In this document: positions 44,001 through 55,783 of the stretch, piece by piece
Layout of the letters: each line of letters opens with the position of its first letter
How positions within the stretch are numbered: the first letter of the stretch is position 1
Position numbers and translations under genes: made by a program
Assembly: GCA_029641185.1 (NCBI GenBank)
Contig: JAPWGK010000002.1
Location: forward strand, 2,790,001 to 2,854,000
Length of the DNA stretch: 64,000 nt
Direction: 5' to 3'
Source of the DNA: Pseudofabraea citricarpa
Taxonomy: Eukaryota > Ascomycota > Leotiomycetes > Helotiales > Dermateaceae
Notes under the pieces: generated by a model
What the model saw: the letters and a program-made list of their open reading frames with translations, nothing else
Told to the model about the DNA's origin: nothing
The model's database searches: none

Positions 44001-45881
44001 GGTTACTGTTGTGCGCAGCTTTGTTGGTTGTATCGTGTTGCGTTGTATTGCGTGCCGGGGATTGGTGGTTGAAAGAGAATTTAGGATTGGTGTTGGAGAA
44101 GATGTTTTATATCAGGGTTGGTGTTTTCCTCGGTGAATTTAATGGGTGAATGATTGTGTCGACACGCCCCTCTCATTCCCCAGGTATTGATTCACTGTAT
44201 GGTGTTAATTCTTTTCAGAATGTCGTAAGGATTCCTTGTTTGTATAGTTATAGTAGATATTCACTATGGAGCAAATAGACCATATCGTGTTATCGTTTCT
44301 CCCAGGTCACCTGAAGTGAATATCATATTGACAGATTGTCTGCAAAGAGTGTTTGCAGAAGATGTGGCTGAACGAGTACAGATTATACTCGTACCAACTT
44401 CCTGTAGAACCACAACTATTTGGCTTTTATGTGAGACAATATTCAACACTCTCCGAACTGGTGTCTCTATTCAGACAGATGCCTCTCTTTTGGCGAAGTT
44501 AGCCTTGAAACAATGAAAGGAGGTACAGTAGCTTGTAATATTTAAAGTGACCTCATCGCAAACATTGATATAAGGATTGAAACTAGTCATCTTGAACAAT
44601 TGTTAAATAAGAGTGCTTGCTTAAGGGGAAAAGGCAATTAGAACCATCACTTTAGCTATTATGCACGAAAGTAATTGAAAAAAAAGTATTCCGGTTTGTG
44701 AAGGGCCCATCAGGGCAGTAAATATGAACTATTTCCAGAATTAAAGCTCACGTTTCTCAGGATAAAGAAACTTGGTTTGTTCAAAATATTTGACTTCAAG
44801 AGAAAGGCTATTTCAAAGCAGTGTATAATCCCGTGGACTCGTGAGTTCGTAATTGTGGAGTAAATACTGAGAAGACTAATCGAGTCATCCTCGAGAATCG
44901 AAGGCTAGAAGGTAATTCGCAGTTGGCTGAGTTTCTCGTTGGCCTTCGAAATTCCCGAAAATCAAGAGGCAGAAGGAATTCAAGAATATGTACGTTCGTA
45001 GAAGTTATCGCCTAGAGATGGAAGCTCCTTGCCCTTCGTTCGACCAATATCTCCTTGGTTGTGCATTCATAGAAGTAGCTGAACAACCCATAAAAATTGT
45101 GTGAAGTATTTATGCTGTTGAAAGTGATTCATCCAAACCCAAACACCACAGCAAAGCAAGTTTATCAATTACATAATGAAACCCTCCCCAAATAGGAATT
45201 GTTATCCATTCGTAGTACACAGTGGAGATCTTATGTATTAATATTATGTTTAGCGATGCGTTGTCAGGAATCCTCGTCTGGACTCCCGGAGATAACAGGC
45301 CCAAGAGCAGAGATAAGTAGATAAGCAGCCAAAGATCTTCTTGTCGTGAGGTAATAGATTAAAATTGCGACGTGCAACAGAACCGTCAGCCGAGTGTAAT
45401 AATGTGATATAATTTATATCTCTGGAGCCAAAAATGGGGGCACGGAGGAATCTGGAGATAGATGGGAATATGATAAGCTTAAACAGTGGTCGCTGTTTTT
45501 GTCCGTCGGCTTTAGGCGACGGGTGGATACCACAGAGAATTGTTTTCTTCTTCATTTCATCGGACTTAGAATTGGAGGATTGGGAGGTAAGCAATAATTA
45601 ATTAATTCAGCACCTGCTGTGGTCTGTAGACGAGATGGCTTTTTGAGTTGTCTGATACATGATTTGAATGTCGAAAAGAAGAAGTCAAATCCAGATTTAT
45701 GCAAAGCAGATATGCAATTTGAAATAGATGGCCTATCATTGGTCTACTATAGATCTTTGCTATTTCCATTATAAAGGTTTATAAATCCATGCTTATGATA
45801 CAAAGATTGTAGAAGCAAAGTAAAAACAACTCATCCTCTCATCGCCATGTACCTCTTAGCTAAATAACTTCCGATGTCTAT
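44001..45881. other. AT-rich intergenic region
   Basis: 1.9 kb between the 2EXR gene start and the DLD gene end, about 60% AT. Reading frames at 44264-44516 and 45110-45594 are short and without family signal. No repeats of note. Confidence 0.45.
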
Positions 45882-47726
45882 CTATGCGGGGGTATCAAAG
45901 ATTTTGCCAGGATTCATGAGCCAGAGTGGATCGAGAGACTTTTTGATACTCTTCATGACGTTCATGGTATCGGGGCCGAGCTCTTGTAAAAGGCAGTGCT
46001 TCTTGAAAATGCCTACTGCGTGTTCGCCCTGCAAATAATAATCAATTCATGAAGCTGAAAGAAGAGTACGATAAACTTACAGTACAGGTGCCATCCATCC
46101 TCAGTGCGCGTTCGACCATGTCATTTGAGATTTTCATCACTGCCGCTGTCTCAACAGGATCGGATTTGTGATACATGATAGCTTCGTGAAAGTTACCGTC
46201 GCCCAGATGACCAACGATACTTGAGAACAAGCCGAGGTCTTGCATTTCTTTCTTTGAGATTTCTTCCTGCATGTCAGTCGTAGTAAATGGAAGAGAAACT
46301 CCATAGACTTACCAATAATATCAGCGAGTCTTGAAAATGGTACTGCAACATCAGTAGTCCAAAGCTCTGTGCCTTCGGGTCTCAAAGATAAAAGACTCCA
46401 TAAAGCTTGCTTCCGAGCAGACCAGAGAAGGTTCTGTTCTTTCTCGCCCTTCGCAAATTCAAACGTACCGCCATTGTGTGATTTAGAAATTGCCTGGACC
46501 TCCTTGATATTATCTGCCACGCTTGCTTTGCTACCAGAGAATTTGAAAAACAAAGTAGGTAATTCTTTCCAGACGCGAGGTGCTGTAAATCCACCTCGAT
46601 TAACGACAGACATCTGAGTCTCATCTAAGAACTCCAGAGCAGCCACAGGAACCCCTGATCGCATGACTGCCGACGCTGTAGCTGCTGCATCTCTGATTGT
46701 GGGAAACGTGACGACGGCAACGCTATATTCTTTGGGGATAACAGCAAGCTTTAGAGTGATCTCAGTTACTAAACCGAGTGTTCCCTCCGAGCCAACAAAG
46801 ATCCCATTAAGATTATAACCAGCGGCGGATTTCCGAGGACGGTTCCGAGTTTTGATGATCGTGCCGTCCGCAAGGACAACTGTCAGATTTACAACCCAGT
46901 CCTTCATGGTACCATACCGAACCGCATTTGTACCACTGCAGTTCGTGCCGACCATGCCGCCAAATTGTGCGCTTGGACTAGGGTCAATAGGGAAGAAGAG
47001 TCCCGTTTTGGCAATATCTTCATTTAGTTTCATCCATGGCACTGATGGCTGAACGACGACATCCATATCTTCCTCGTGTAGCACTATGATCTTATCCATA
47101 TAGGCAAAATCAATACTAATACCACCATGAGGAGCAGCAAAGTTTCCTTCGAGGCTGCTGCCTCCAGAATATCCAATCATGGGGATACGGTATTTGTGAC
47201 AGATCTTTGCTATCTTCGAGACTTCTTCGGTAGATCTTGGATATGCAACAGCGATGGGGAGTGTATCGATATTGGCTGGCGACCATTCTGAATAGCCATG
47301 TACTTTGAGATCTTCTGGATCCGTGCTGATCGTCTCCTTAGAAAGGTGGTTGCGGATTTCTTCGAGGGCCTGATCACGGGACTTTAGCATCTTGAATCCA
47401 GAATCTAGAAACATTCCACCTACCTTTACCATTTCTGGCACACTGGCATATTTTGGGACAGCGAACTTCCCTACTCTAGATTCGGTCTTCAATGATGTAT
47501 ATCCGTTGACGGCAAACCCCAAAGCAAATGCGGACCCAACTGCCACAGCAAGTATCCCATATTGGCCTGAAGAAGTCCTCGTTGGTGTATCTGGTGTTTT
47601 GGAAGATTCTATCAGCGTTGCATTGATGGAACTATTCCATCTTCTGCACTGAGGTATCAATGACCTCGAGAGTGCTTGGGAAGAAGTCGCTGAGACGCGT
47701 CTGCCCAGTCGCACAATAGCAGCCAT
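45882..47726 (-). CDS. DLD1: D-lactate dehydrogenase (cytochrome c), mitochondrial
   Basis: Three exons: 47726-46313, 46262-46081 and 46028-45882, giving 580 aa. The N-terminus is Arg/Ser-rich without acids (a targeting peptide), followed by one hydrophobic segment (YGILAVAVGSAFALGFAV), as in inner-membrane-anchored yeast Dld1. The FAD-binding domain has PIAVAYPRSTEEVSKIAKIC and IGYSGGSSLEGNF; the C-terminal oxidase domain has VGHLGDGNFHEAIMY and ends LWLMNPGKIFD. The enzyme oxidises D-lactate to pyruvate and passes electrons to cytochrome c. The first intron (50 nt) must end at AAG: the CAG four bases earlier would shift the frame, while AAG gives ADIIEISKKEM, which matches the family. That CAG lies only about 7 bases after the CTGAC branch site. 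Confidence 0.95.
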
Positions 47727-49388
47727 TTTGATTGCTTCAATTGTCCTTTGATATCGCGCTGATCATAACTAACTCAGTACGAATTGTTGGAACAGTTGGA
47801 AGTATGGATGGCCCTGCAGATAAGCTGACGAGGAGCACGGTATTGGTGTCACGTGGGTTATAGTGGGGGTTGGTGGTTGGCCTGGAAATCCTAGGTGTAG
47901 AGGTGGATGTCTTTTTCAGGTGTTGGCTTTCGCTCGATTGTAATACTGTATTCTTGTCCTGATAGGAATGTGCTTCTAGAATATAGAAAGCTTAGTTCCG
48001 GGAAACATGAAAGCTTAGTGATGGTGCCCAAATGCTAGTCTTACGAAAAGGAATTCTAAGATGACCATAAAGATATATTCAGGCTATATGCGCCATAAAT
48101 ATACCATGCCTTTGGTATTTTTTCAGCCACACAAATAACTCCGAAGACAGATTCTAATTGAGATCACCAAGTTGAGCTGCTTGAGCATAACCATATTCAG
48201 GTGATTCGTGTTGAAGGATCAAGGCCCAGGTATTTTGCTACTCCTTATCTGCATGAGGAGAAACTTGGAAGATAAGGAGATTTGAAAGATCCGCAGCGGA
48301 AGATGAAACGTCTAAATGACTTACAGCTAACAGGCTATAGCTTTCTCATATCAATGCTTCATCAATATATAACTCGTAAAATAAATATCGTCGACATCAT
48401 CGTCATCAATTTATTTATAGCTCTTTCCAACGAGAAAATAATTTGAATATTTGAGATTCAGTATAAATCACTCTTTAAATTGCTACAAGAGGGCTGAATT
48501 ACAAGAATGAACATAAGCTGTTTCTCTGAGATAATCAATTGTCTACACGTCTCGAGCGAGTATATGTACAAAGTTAAGCGAGCTGATTGAACCTTCTTTT
48601 GAAAGCCAGAGATTACAATCAAGACAGGTATTATTCAGAAGGCTTCGCGTTTGGTTGAATTCAAAGCGCCCAATAATTATAAAATGCTTAAATGTCAAGA
48701 AAAAAAAGTCTATAAGCACCAGTGGTGGTCAGTGCTCGTGCAACAGCATAATATTTTGCTACAATTATATTAAATTAAAGAGTAAAGATATCAGGGTCAA
48801 AAAGTTAATATATAAGTTATTATAGAAATACTCTCTATAATAATATTAGTTTCCAAATCTTTTCCAGGGAAAAGAGTTAAAACAATTGCAGCGCAAAAAA
48901 TAGCAACATGGTTTTGCGTTGCACGAGCGATGACCACCCCTGGTGAAGTTTCTACCGGCTATAATATTTCCTCGTTTACTCCCAAGAACCTCTGATTGAC
49001 AACTGCATACACTTAATGCTCCGCAATTTGAACCCAAAAGTAACTTTATAAGTGAAAAGCATCTGAGATCTAGAAACATTATATGGGTAGTAGGGACAAG
49101 GGATGACCAAACGTGCGGGTGAGGCATATCATGGGCAGTAATTATAAAGCGCTCGACAAGCTGATATTCTGGATTATCAGCCCAAGTTCTGAATTGTGAA
49201 AGCACATGATTTTCATTTCTTTTTTCGCATATTTGTACTGTTTTTTTGTTTCGAGTTAGAGACTCGCAGAGTTTCTACCCGTCCGTTTTTAAAATATATA
49301 TACAATAGAATGATAAAGAGATCCTGACTCCATTCTCCTCTTCGTTTTGCAACCCTCGTCGGTATTTCCTTACAAATATGAAATACTT
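47727..49388. other. AT-rich intergenic region
   Basis: 1.7 kb between DLD1 and the secreted protein gene. 48,350-48,850 is the most AT-rich part, with ATAAAT and TATATA runs. GAAAGCTTAGT occurs twice (47986 and 48009). A 119-codon frame at 48846-49205 (minus) is cysteine-rich near its end but begins with GTG; I do not call it a gene. Confidence 0.45.
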
Positions 49389-51329
49389 TTAGTCAGACTC
49401 GCACTCGTCGTCTTCAATTGGAGCTGGGACCGGTGCAGTCGCAGATGGTCGGGGAATTGTGGCAAATGTTGTAGGTTGGGCGGATGTTGGTGATGCTTCC
49501 ACTGATGAAATAGGAGTGGAAATTGCCTCGGGTGAGATATCGGAGGCAGAGGAAGCTGGTAGCTCTGAAGTGGTTGGGATAGGAGACTCCACAACGACGG
49601 GTGCGGATGTAGAGATGGCAACTTCGGAAGAGGAAACTGGAGCCTCTACAACAGCAACAGAAGTTGGTGCGACAATAGCCGCAGTGGATGAAGTAGAGAC
49701 ACCAGTGGATGAGGGGACTGGGCTGCTGGAAGCTACTTGGCTTGTTGATGGAGCGGCATCACCAGTTGAGGCACAAGCGAAACTCATCTTGGTGACAAGC
49801 GCGCCGGTGGACTTAGGTCCAGATAGATCCCAGGTCATATCAACGTACGGCCAGCAGACCTTGTCAGTACCGACGTTCGCAATGTCTCCACTGACGAAGA
49901 CCTTGGTGTCAACAACAGCACTACCAACCTTAGCACCAGCTGAATCAACAAGCTGGAAGGAAGTTCCGGCATAAGTACCGGAGCACGAGAGTGGCACAGG
50001 TTCGCATTTAGGGCTGGTCAAAGTCTCGTATGTAACAAGAGCGACTGTCGAGGAGATGGCCGCAACGTGTACGTTCTGGTGGGCATCGGTGGTAGACTCG
50101 GTGATCCAGTTTACCTGCGAGTCACCTTCAGCTGCACCGACTACCGATGAAGCTTCGGAGCCAGTAAGGGTGTTCTTGCTTGACATGGTAGCGATAGCGA
50201 CGTTGTGGTTCAACCATCTTGGGCTGGATTGTGTATATGGTGCCCCTCTCCATGAATCCTCAGTAAGAGCCAATGCACCACGAGATTGCCATCCAAAGAT
50301 ATAGTTGGAACCAGTTCCGAATCGTGCAAGGTTGCTGTACGAGCCTGACATGCCTCCCACTATTTCGAATTAGCATAATGTCTCAGTATAAAAGTTATAA
50401 GACATACTTGGCTCTCCGCTGACACCATTGGTAGTGTTCTCGTTTGCAATCTTGACACCATCCATAGTGCGGGTATCAGTATTCAACCAGATAGCTCCAT
50501 GGTCTTCAGCACAGATACTTGCGAATGGTGGTTCGTCAGCAGGCTCGAGTCCAATTCCGGTATTGTGAGAGCAGCCGAAGGTACTGCTTTGGGCAATATC
50601 TTGAATTGCTCCTGCATCGTTGACATACTGTACGGCATCACCAAAGTGACCAGCGGCCCACCCCGTGTATGCTAATGAGGCGTGAGTTTAGATAGATTCT
50701 CGCTTGACTTCTAGTTCTGCTTACCTGTGACAACGAAATACGCTGCATAGAGGCCGGAAGCTTCGGAGTAAACTAAATCGCCATTTGCATCAGGAGTAGC
50801 AGTCAACTAGTACATTTTAGCACGCATATCTCAAAATGTGATAAGTGTTACATACTCCATCATCAGGGTGTACGCCCGGTCCATTGAGAGGAGTTCTCCA
50901 TGACTCAGCACCGTCCTTATACCGAATAAGAGAGATGATATGTTGGTTATCAGTTGGAAGGTCCGTGGTACCAGTAGCATCAACGGTAGCCATCAAGGCA
51001 AAGCCATCATTCTGAGCCACCAAACCAGCAGCCTCATAACCAGCAGTGGTGAAAGCTGTTCCTACAGCAGCAAAAGTGGAGACATCAACTTGTTGCACTA
51101 CAACATTCTTCAAAGTAGAATCGAGATATGCCAAGTAAGCAGATTTTCCGTCCGGTGAGACGGAGAAAGGTGTTCGGCGATGATGGGGGAGACCTGTCCA
51201 ATAGGCAGCTATGATGGGATCGAAAGATGAAGATAGCTCAAGAGTGTTGGGGAACGATGTGATGCTTGCATCAGCGAGGACGGAAGTGACGAAACAAGCC
51301 ACAACAGAGGGAATGAGTGAGAAATGCAT
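49389..51329 (-). CDS. Secreted protein with Ser/Thr-rich C-terminal region, function unknown
   Basis: Four exons: 51329-50856, 50806-50725, 50671-50408 and 50359-49389, giving 596 aa. All junctions keep frame, and introns are 48-53 nt. The N-terminus MHFSLIPSVVACFVTSVLADA is a signal peptide. Residues about 25-400 read like a beta-propeller (FSVSPDGKSAYLAYLDS, YTGWAAGHFGDAVQY, SNLARFGTGSNYIFGWQSR), with repeated WSPDG-like and ALTE/W turns. Residues about 430-585 are low-complexity Ser, Thr, Val, Pro and Ala, a probable O-mannosylated stalk. It ends EDDECESD without a hydrophobic GPI signal, so it is probably released or wall-bound. I do not recognise a named family. Confidence 0.8.
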
Positions 51330-52239
51330 ATTTGTTTCTGGGTAAAGACTGAATATAGACCAAAAGTGGCCAGCAAGTGTGGAAAAAGAAAAGAACGTGG
51401 GTGGTGAGGAGAGGAGAAGAAACGGACGAGAAGATACAAACTCATTCTATATAACGGTGAAGATGTCGTACGTTCTAGATTGCGGCGAAATGCACCTGGG
51501 GTAGTGTGAAGGATTGCCGACGAGAACGAGAACGTTGGCTCTCGCGGTCCTGGTCAATTTGAAGGAGATCATCTTGTCGTCAATATAAAACACGAGGCCC
51601 AGGATACTTTTGTGGGGATTTTGGCAGCCACGTGACCAACACGAACCAGCCGTACGAGTACGGGCCCGTCCGTTTCATTTCCACTCCATTTTCATGGTGC
51701 TTTATTTGTGACCCGGTATTGGCGGAGAGAGATCGTCAGACTTTCCGTTAATCAGGGGCGCGTTAACTTTAATCACGCCTTGTCAAGCTTGTTATGCTCG
51801 CCACGGAAATTGAAACAAAGTTACTTTAAGAGGAACAGCCCATAATCTCCTGGATTGGCTTTCATGACGATTCTTTGCTTCTTTGCATTGAAGAGAATGA
51901 ATTTCAAGCAGCTGGCTGACACGGCATGTCTCAATTATCTATATATTATTCAAGTAGTGCCATCAAGAGGCAAGTTTTGAATATGGTCAGTTTTTCCGGC
52001 TTTGGTTGAAATGCTAGCTCGCTTTGGAGAAAACTGTGCTTTGTAAGAACCAAGTCAGAGCGGGGTTGCCCATCTACATTTAGTTACTGTTGGTCATATT
52101 ATTACTTGATTGTATTCACGAAACACCTAGGTATGTAGCGGAATAGAAGATAAACCGCTACCGACCAACAAGCCCATAGTTCCCAATGATTATAACCTTT
52201 GAAATCATTACTGTACAACTGAATGCTTATTATTAACTA
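51330..52239. other. Intergenic region upstream of the secreted protein gene
   Basis: Holds the promoter of the secreted protein (minus strand) and the 3' side of ERG27. No gene is seen; the part after 51,900 is AT-rich. Confidence 0.45.
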
Positions 52240-53905
52240 CTAAATCATACACTGCTTTTTTACTTCAAGGACCTCTTCCCACTCTGTCCGCAATACCTCC
52301 ATCTCCTTCCAGCACTTGGCACCCAAAATCTCAAAGTCCTCTCTCGACTCCTTTGTGGCATCGACAGCATTCCTTACTCTGCCTATCCTTCGCTCGCCAC
52401 TATTACCAACTTCAGCATTCCCAACTTCACCATCCCATCCCCATCCGCCTACTTCCGTCCTCATCACTCTCTCGTTCCCCGAACTATCAGTCGCCGAGCC
52501 CCATTTTGATCGATCAGCTTTCGCAGAATCGAGTGTTTCCTCGTCAGCTAGGGCAACCCACACGGGTGCCACAGCAGCTTTGTAGGATGTAATTGGATGC
52601 CACGGACTTCCAAGCCATCGGGCGAGATAGAAAGCCAATTCCATGAAGCGAGCTAGAATCCATGGGAGAGGCATTATCTCCGAAGAAAACACCCCCGGAT
52701 GTGTAACGTAGACTTTCGGTATCACAATCTTTACTGGCTCTGTCTCCGCCAGTTCTTCTTTTGGCGGTGAACCGATTTTAGAAGGATCGAAATAGGATTT
52801 TGTGACTGATTTTGCTGAAGGAAGGCTCGCAGTCAATGACAAGAGGTCAACCAGGCGCTTCCCGCTTTCGTAAGGATGCCTTGACTGAAGAGCCTGGAAG
52901 TCATCGAAAGAGAACTTGTCAGGCGTGCCCTCTATGCTTGAGACCCAGATAATCTTGCCACCAGACTTGGCCGAAGGTAAAGAAGCGCGTGAGAGGAGGG
53001 GCATAAGTTCGTGGGTAAGGATGTAATGGCCGAAGATGTTTGCGCAAAAGACTTCGCCCAAGGGAGGCTCCTTTTTCGTCCCGCCATTCAAGAGTGGTTG
53101 CTTTTCTTCCGCGTGACTCTCCAGAGACCCACTTTGAGGTTTGACTACAGCCCCAGAGTCCGCCAATTTGAATACTGGCCATGTGGTTGCTTGCACAATG
53201 TCTGTTAGGACCGTCCAGACTGCTGTCGGCCAGTCCAAACCAACCCAGCCTCCAATACCAGCATTCCATACAACGACATCCAATCTAGGAATTCTGATCC
53301 CGCTCAAGCCCCATCCCCATGATCTCATAACACCTGTCGAGCCTTCGCGCTGACTTAATGCCCATCGATCCTGCTTGATGTCTTCTGAATAGCTTTGTGT
53401 TCCGGGACTTCCAGCCGGTAGTCTCAGGCCATCCATGGTCGTGGCATCAGGCGTTCCGAGCGTACCATTTAACAGCTTATCCGCAAGAGCATAGACACTC
53501 TTCAAGTCGCAGAGATCCACCTCGACTCCCAAGAAATGAATCCGCTGAACCGTATTCTCCCATTTATATTCCGTTCCTTGAGCTTTCGCCAGTTTCCGTT
53601 GCTTTTTCGCCCAAGGAGAGAATTCGGCTAGTCTCCGAGCGTGAGCGCGCAGGCGGGAGATGGTAAAGCGTGTCTTGAGAGGCGACCTGGTGGTGATAAT
53701 GAGAACGATATGCTTGGTAGGCGGGGTAGAAGGATTGGAAATGAATTCATCAATCATCCGTGATGCTATGCCGAATCCCAGACCACTGGGGCAAATTGTT
53801 AGCTTTGAAGTTCATCAACATTGGCGCTTCACTTTACCTGTTAGCACCAGTCACAAGGGCGAATAATTGGCTTTCGCTTGTCTCCCATGGCGGTAACCCC
53901 ATCAT
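52240..53905 (-). CDS. ERG27: 3-keto-steroid reductase, ergosterol pathway
   Basis: Two exons, 53905-53838 and 53785-52240, giving 537 aa (two adjacent ATGs, 53905 or 53902). The 52-nt intron (GTAAAG...CCCCAG) splits the NADP-binding motif TGANSGLGFGIA. The N-terminus MGLPPWETSESQLFALVTGAN is that of fungal Erg27. The short-chain dehydrogenase active site is HPYESGKRLVD (YxxxK), with the preceding IIWVSSIEG supplying Ser. Downstream KVYVTHPGVFSSEIMPLPW and a hydrophobic patch (about 385-410) match membrane association. Erg27 reduces the C3 ketone during C4 demethylation in the endoplasmic reticulum with Erg25, Erg26 and Erg28, and it is the fenhexamid target in Botrytis. A charged insert (KLADSGAVVKPQSGSLESHAEEKQ in part) is longer than in yeast. 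Confidence 0.95.
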
Positions 53906-54113
53906 GAATCAATTGAGAGGTTTGAAGATGTGATGCTGGGGAAGGATGTACAGTCGAAGTTGTTCCAGATTATTTTCTGGGGTAATCGGCAAATTTCCGG
54001 AGTTCGCTAGTAAAGGGGTCATCTGATCACGTGATGAGTTTTCCATGCGTATTGTGTCTAAAATCAAGTCCTAGGATTCAAGTCTACAAGCAAGCAAAGC
54101 TCTTTGGTGAAAC

Positions 54114-55046
54114 TTAGAAGCCTCTCCTTCTTCTTTCTTCTTCCGTCTCAGCCTTAATGTTAGCTGCAAGAATTGCAAGAATCTGTTCCTGTGTGAGGCC
54201 ATCATCGTCGTCGTCCGACTCTGCATCCTTCATTTCTATATCCTCGCCTGCAGCCGACCGTCTCTTATTGCTTGGCTCTTGCTCACTGATGTGAGTGTTT
54301 CGAATCTGTTCGGTGGCTCCTTCAACATCAGGAGGATCGTTGGGAAAATCATCGTTAGTGCGCTGCACGAGGTGCTCATCAAGGACTCGCTATAGTATAG
54401 TTAATTTTAAAATCCTTACTTTTTGAAGACAAGCAAGACTTACAGTGAGATCCAAGCCCGGGGTATTTGCATGCTTAGCCCAGTAATCCTCCATGTCATC
54501 ATCAAAACGCTAAAATCAAAATGAATAAGTGCCACCAAACTACTTTTGAAAGAACTTATCTATTACCTCTTTTAAAGCATACTCCAAGCATTCTTTGCGC
54601 TTCTCAAGAGCCTCTTCTCTGGTGCGGTACTTGGGATCATTCCATGAAAGGATCTGAGTGACATCTCTCTCAACATCTCTTTCAAACAGGTTGAGAAGAA
54701 GCTTCGCATATGCAGCCTCCATATGAGGGCGACCGAGTTTTGGGAGTTGCGAGGATCTGGTCAAGTGATCCATGTCGTTTCGAAAAGCCCGGAGATGTTG
54801 AGTATGACAGAAGACAATAAAATTCATGGTATAAGTTGGCATGAGATTTGTAGGGAGTTCCGAGGCCAGTCTCATAAGACGAGCCCATGAGTGAACAGTA
54901 AGAGTAGGTTCGCCGTATATTACTTTGAACTCGGGGCTGAAGTCCCAGGTTTCCAGTGTTGATGGATCAAGGTCGCCACCTGCCCATGAATAAAAGTGTT
55001 GATTGACGGAGAGACCACGTACTGGTGGGAATTGGCTCAAAGACAT
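54114..55046 (-). CDS. Uncharacterised protein with acidic C-terminus
   Basis: Three exons: 55046-54567, 54509-54444 and 54389-54114, giving 273 aa; all junctions are in frame. Another ATG at 55064 would add six residues but has T at -3. The first about 180 residues look globular and helical (FPPVRGLSVNQHFYSWAGG, YTMNFIVFCHTQHLRAF, YWAKHANTPGLDL). After residue about 190 it is hydrophilic, with a KKR-like NKRRSAAGEDIEMKD, an Asp run (SDDDDDGL) and a conserved-looking end LTQEQILAILAANIKAETEE. There is no signal peptide, membrane segment or zinc motif. I do not recognise the family. It lies on the same strand as ERG27, 208 bases upstream of it. Confidence 0.65.
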
Positions 55047-55783
55047 GATGAAAAGGATTGTCATAAAATTCCGTAGTTGCGATGGCGTTGATGTCGGCGC
55101 ACAAGAGGAAAGGAAAGAAGAGTTTGAAGATTGGTGGGTTTAAGTAGGGTTAGGCGGCTATCCGGAAATTCACTCTAATGTCTATGAAGTTGCAGTTGAT
55201 AGGAGTGAATAAGTACATTGGCAGATTATTGACCTATTGTACTAAGCGACAGTTTCGATTTAAGTCAAATTTAATTATGACAGAACAATAAGATTCGTTC
55301 TAGTAGGATAGCTTATAAGAACTAGTAATCTTTTCTTATACTCGAACTATCTGTTTCTGAATCGTTATTATGGTAGAACTCTGGCTTAACTCTCTCTTGT
55401 AAGCCGTTGCTGCAATTTCTGTCTCTTGTGATTTACGTTCAGGTGTTTTGAATATTTTCATAATCACCTACAATCAAGATATACAACACAAGAAGTCGAA
55501 AAGTGATATAAGGGGATTGTTGGAAGAATAGTCACTTGGGTACGTGATACGCTAGTGCCTATATAATGTCTCTCTCCTGTAGTAGTTCCTCTTTCTTCCT
55601 TAGACAAAATAATGACCTTCGAACAAGAGCATTCAATTCACCAGAGTAAATATATAGCGCCCATCGACCTACAAGACTGGAATTTAGGACCGCGTGGCAA
55701 AATCTTAGTTAACATGGTCTTGCAAGTACTGCTGCAAACAAATCTCTCCCACTATTTTCAATCCTAGCCTCCTTGTCGTAGCA
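55047..55783. other. Intergenic region, AT-rich
   Basis: Promoter of the acidic protein gene (minus strand) and 3' flank of the MFS gene. No gene or structure seen. Confidence 0.45.
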
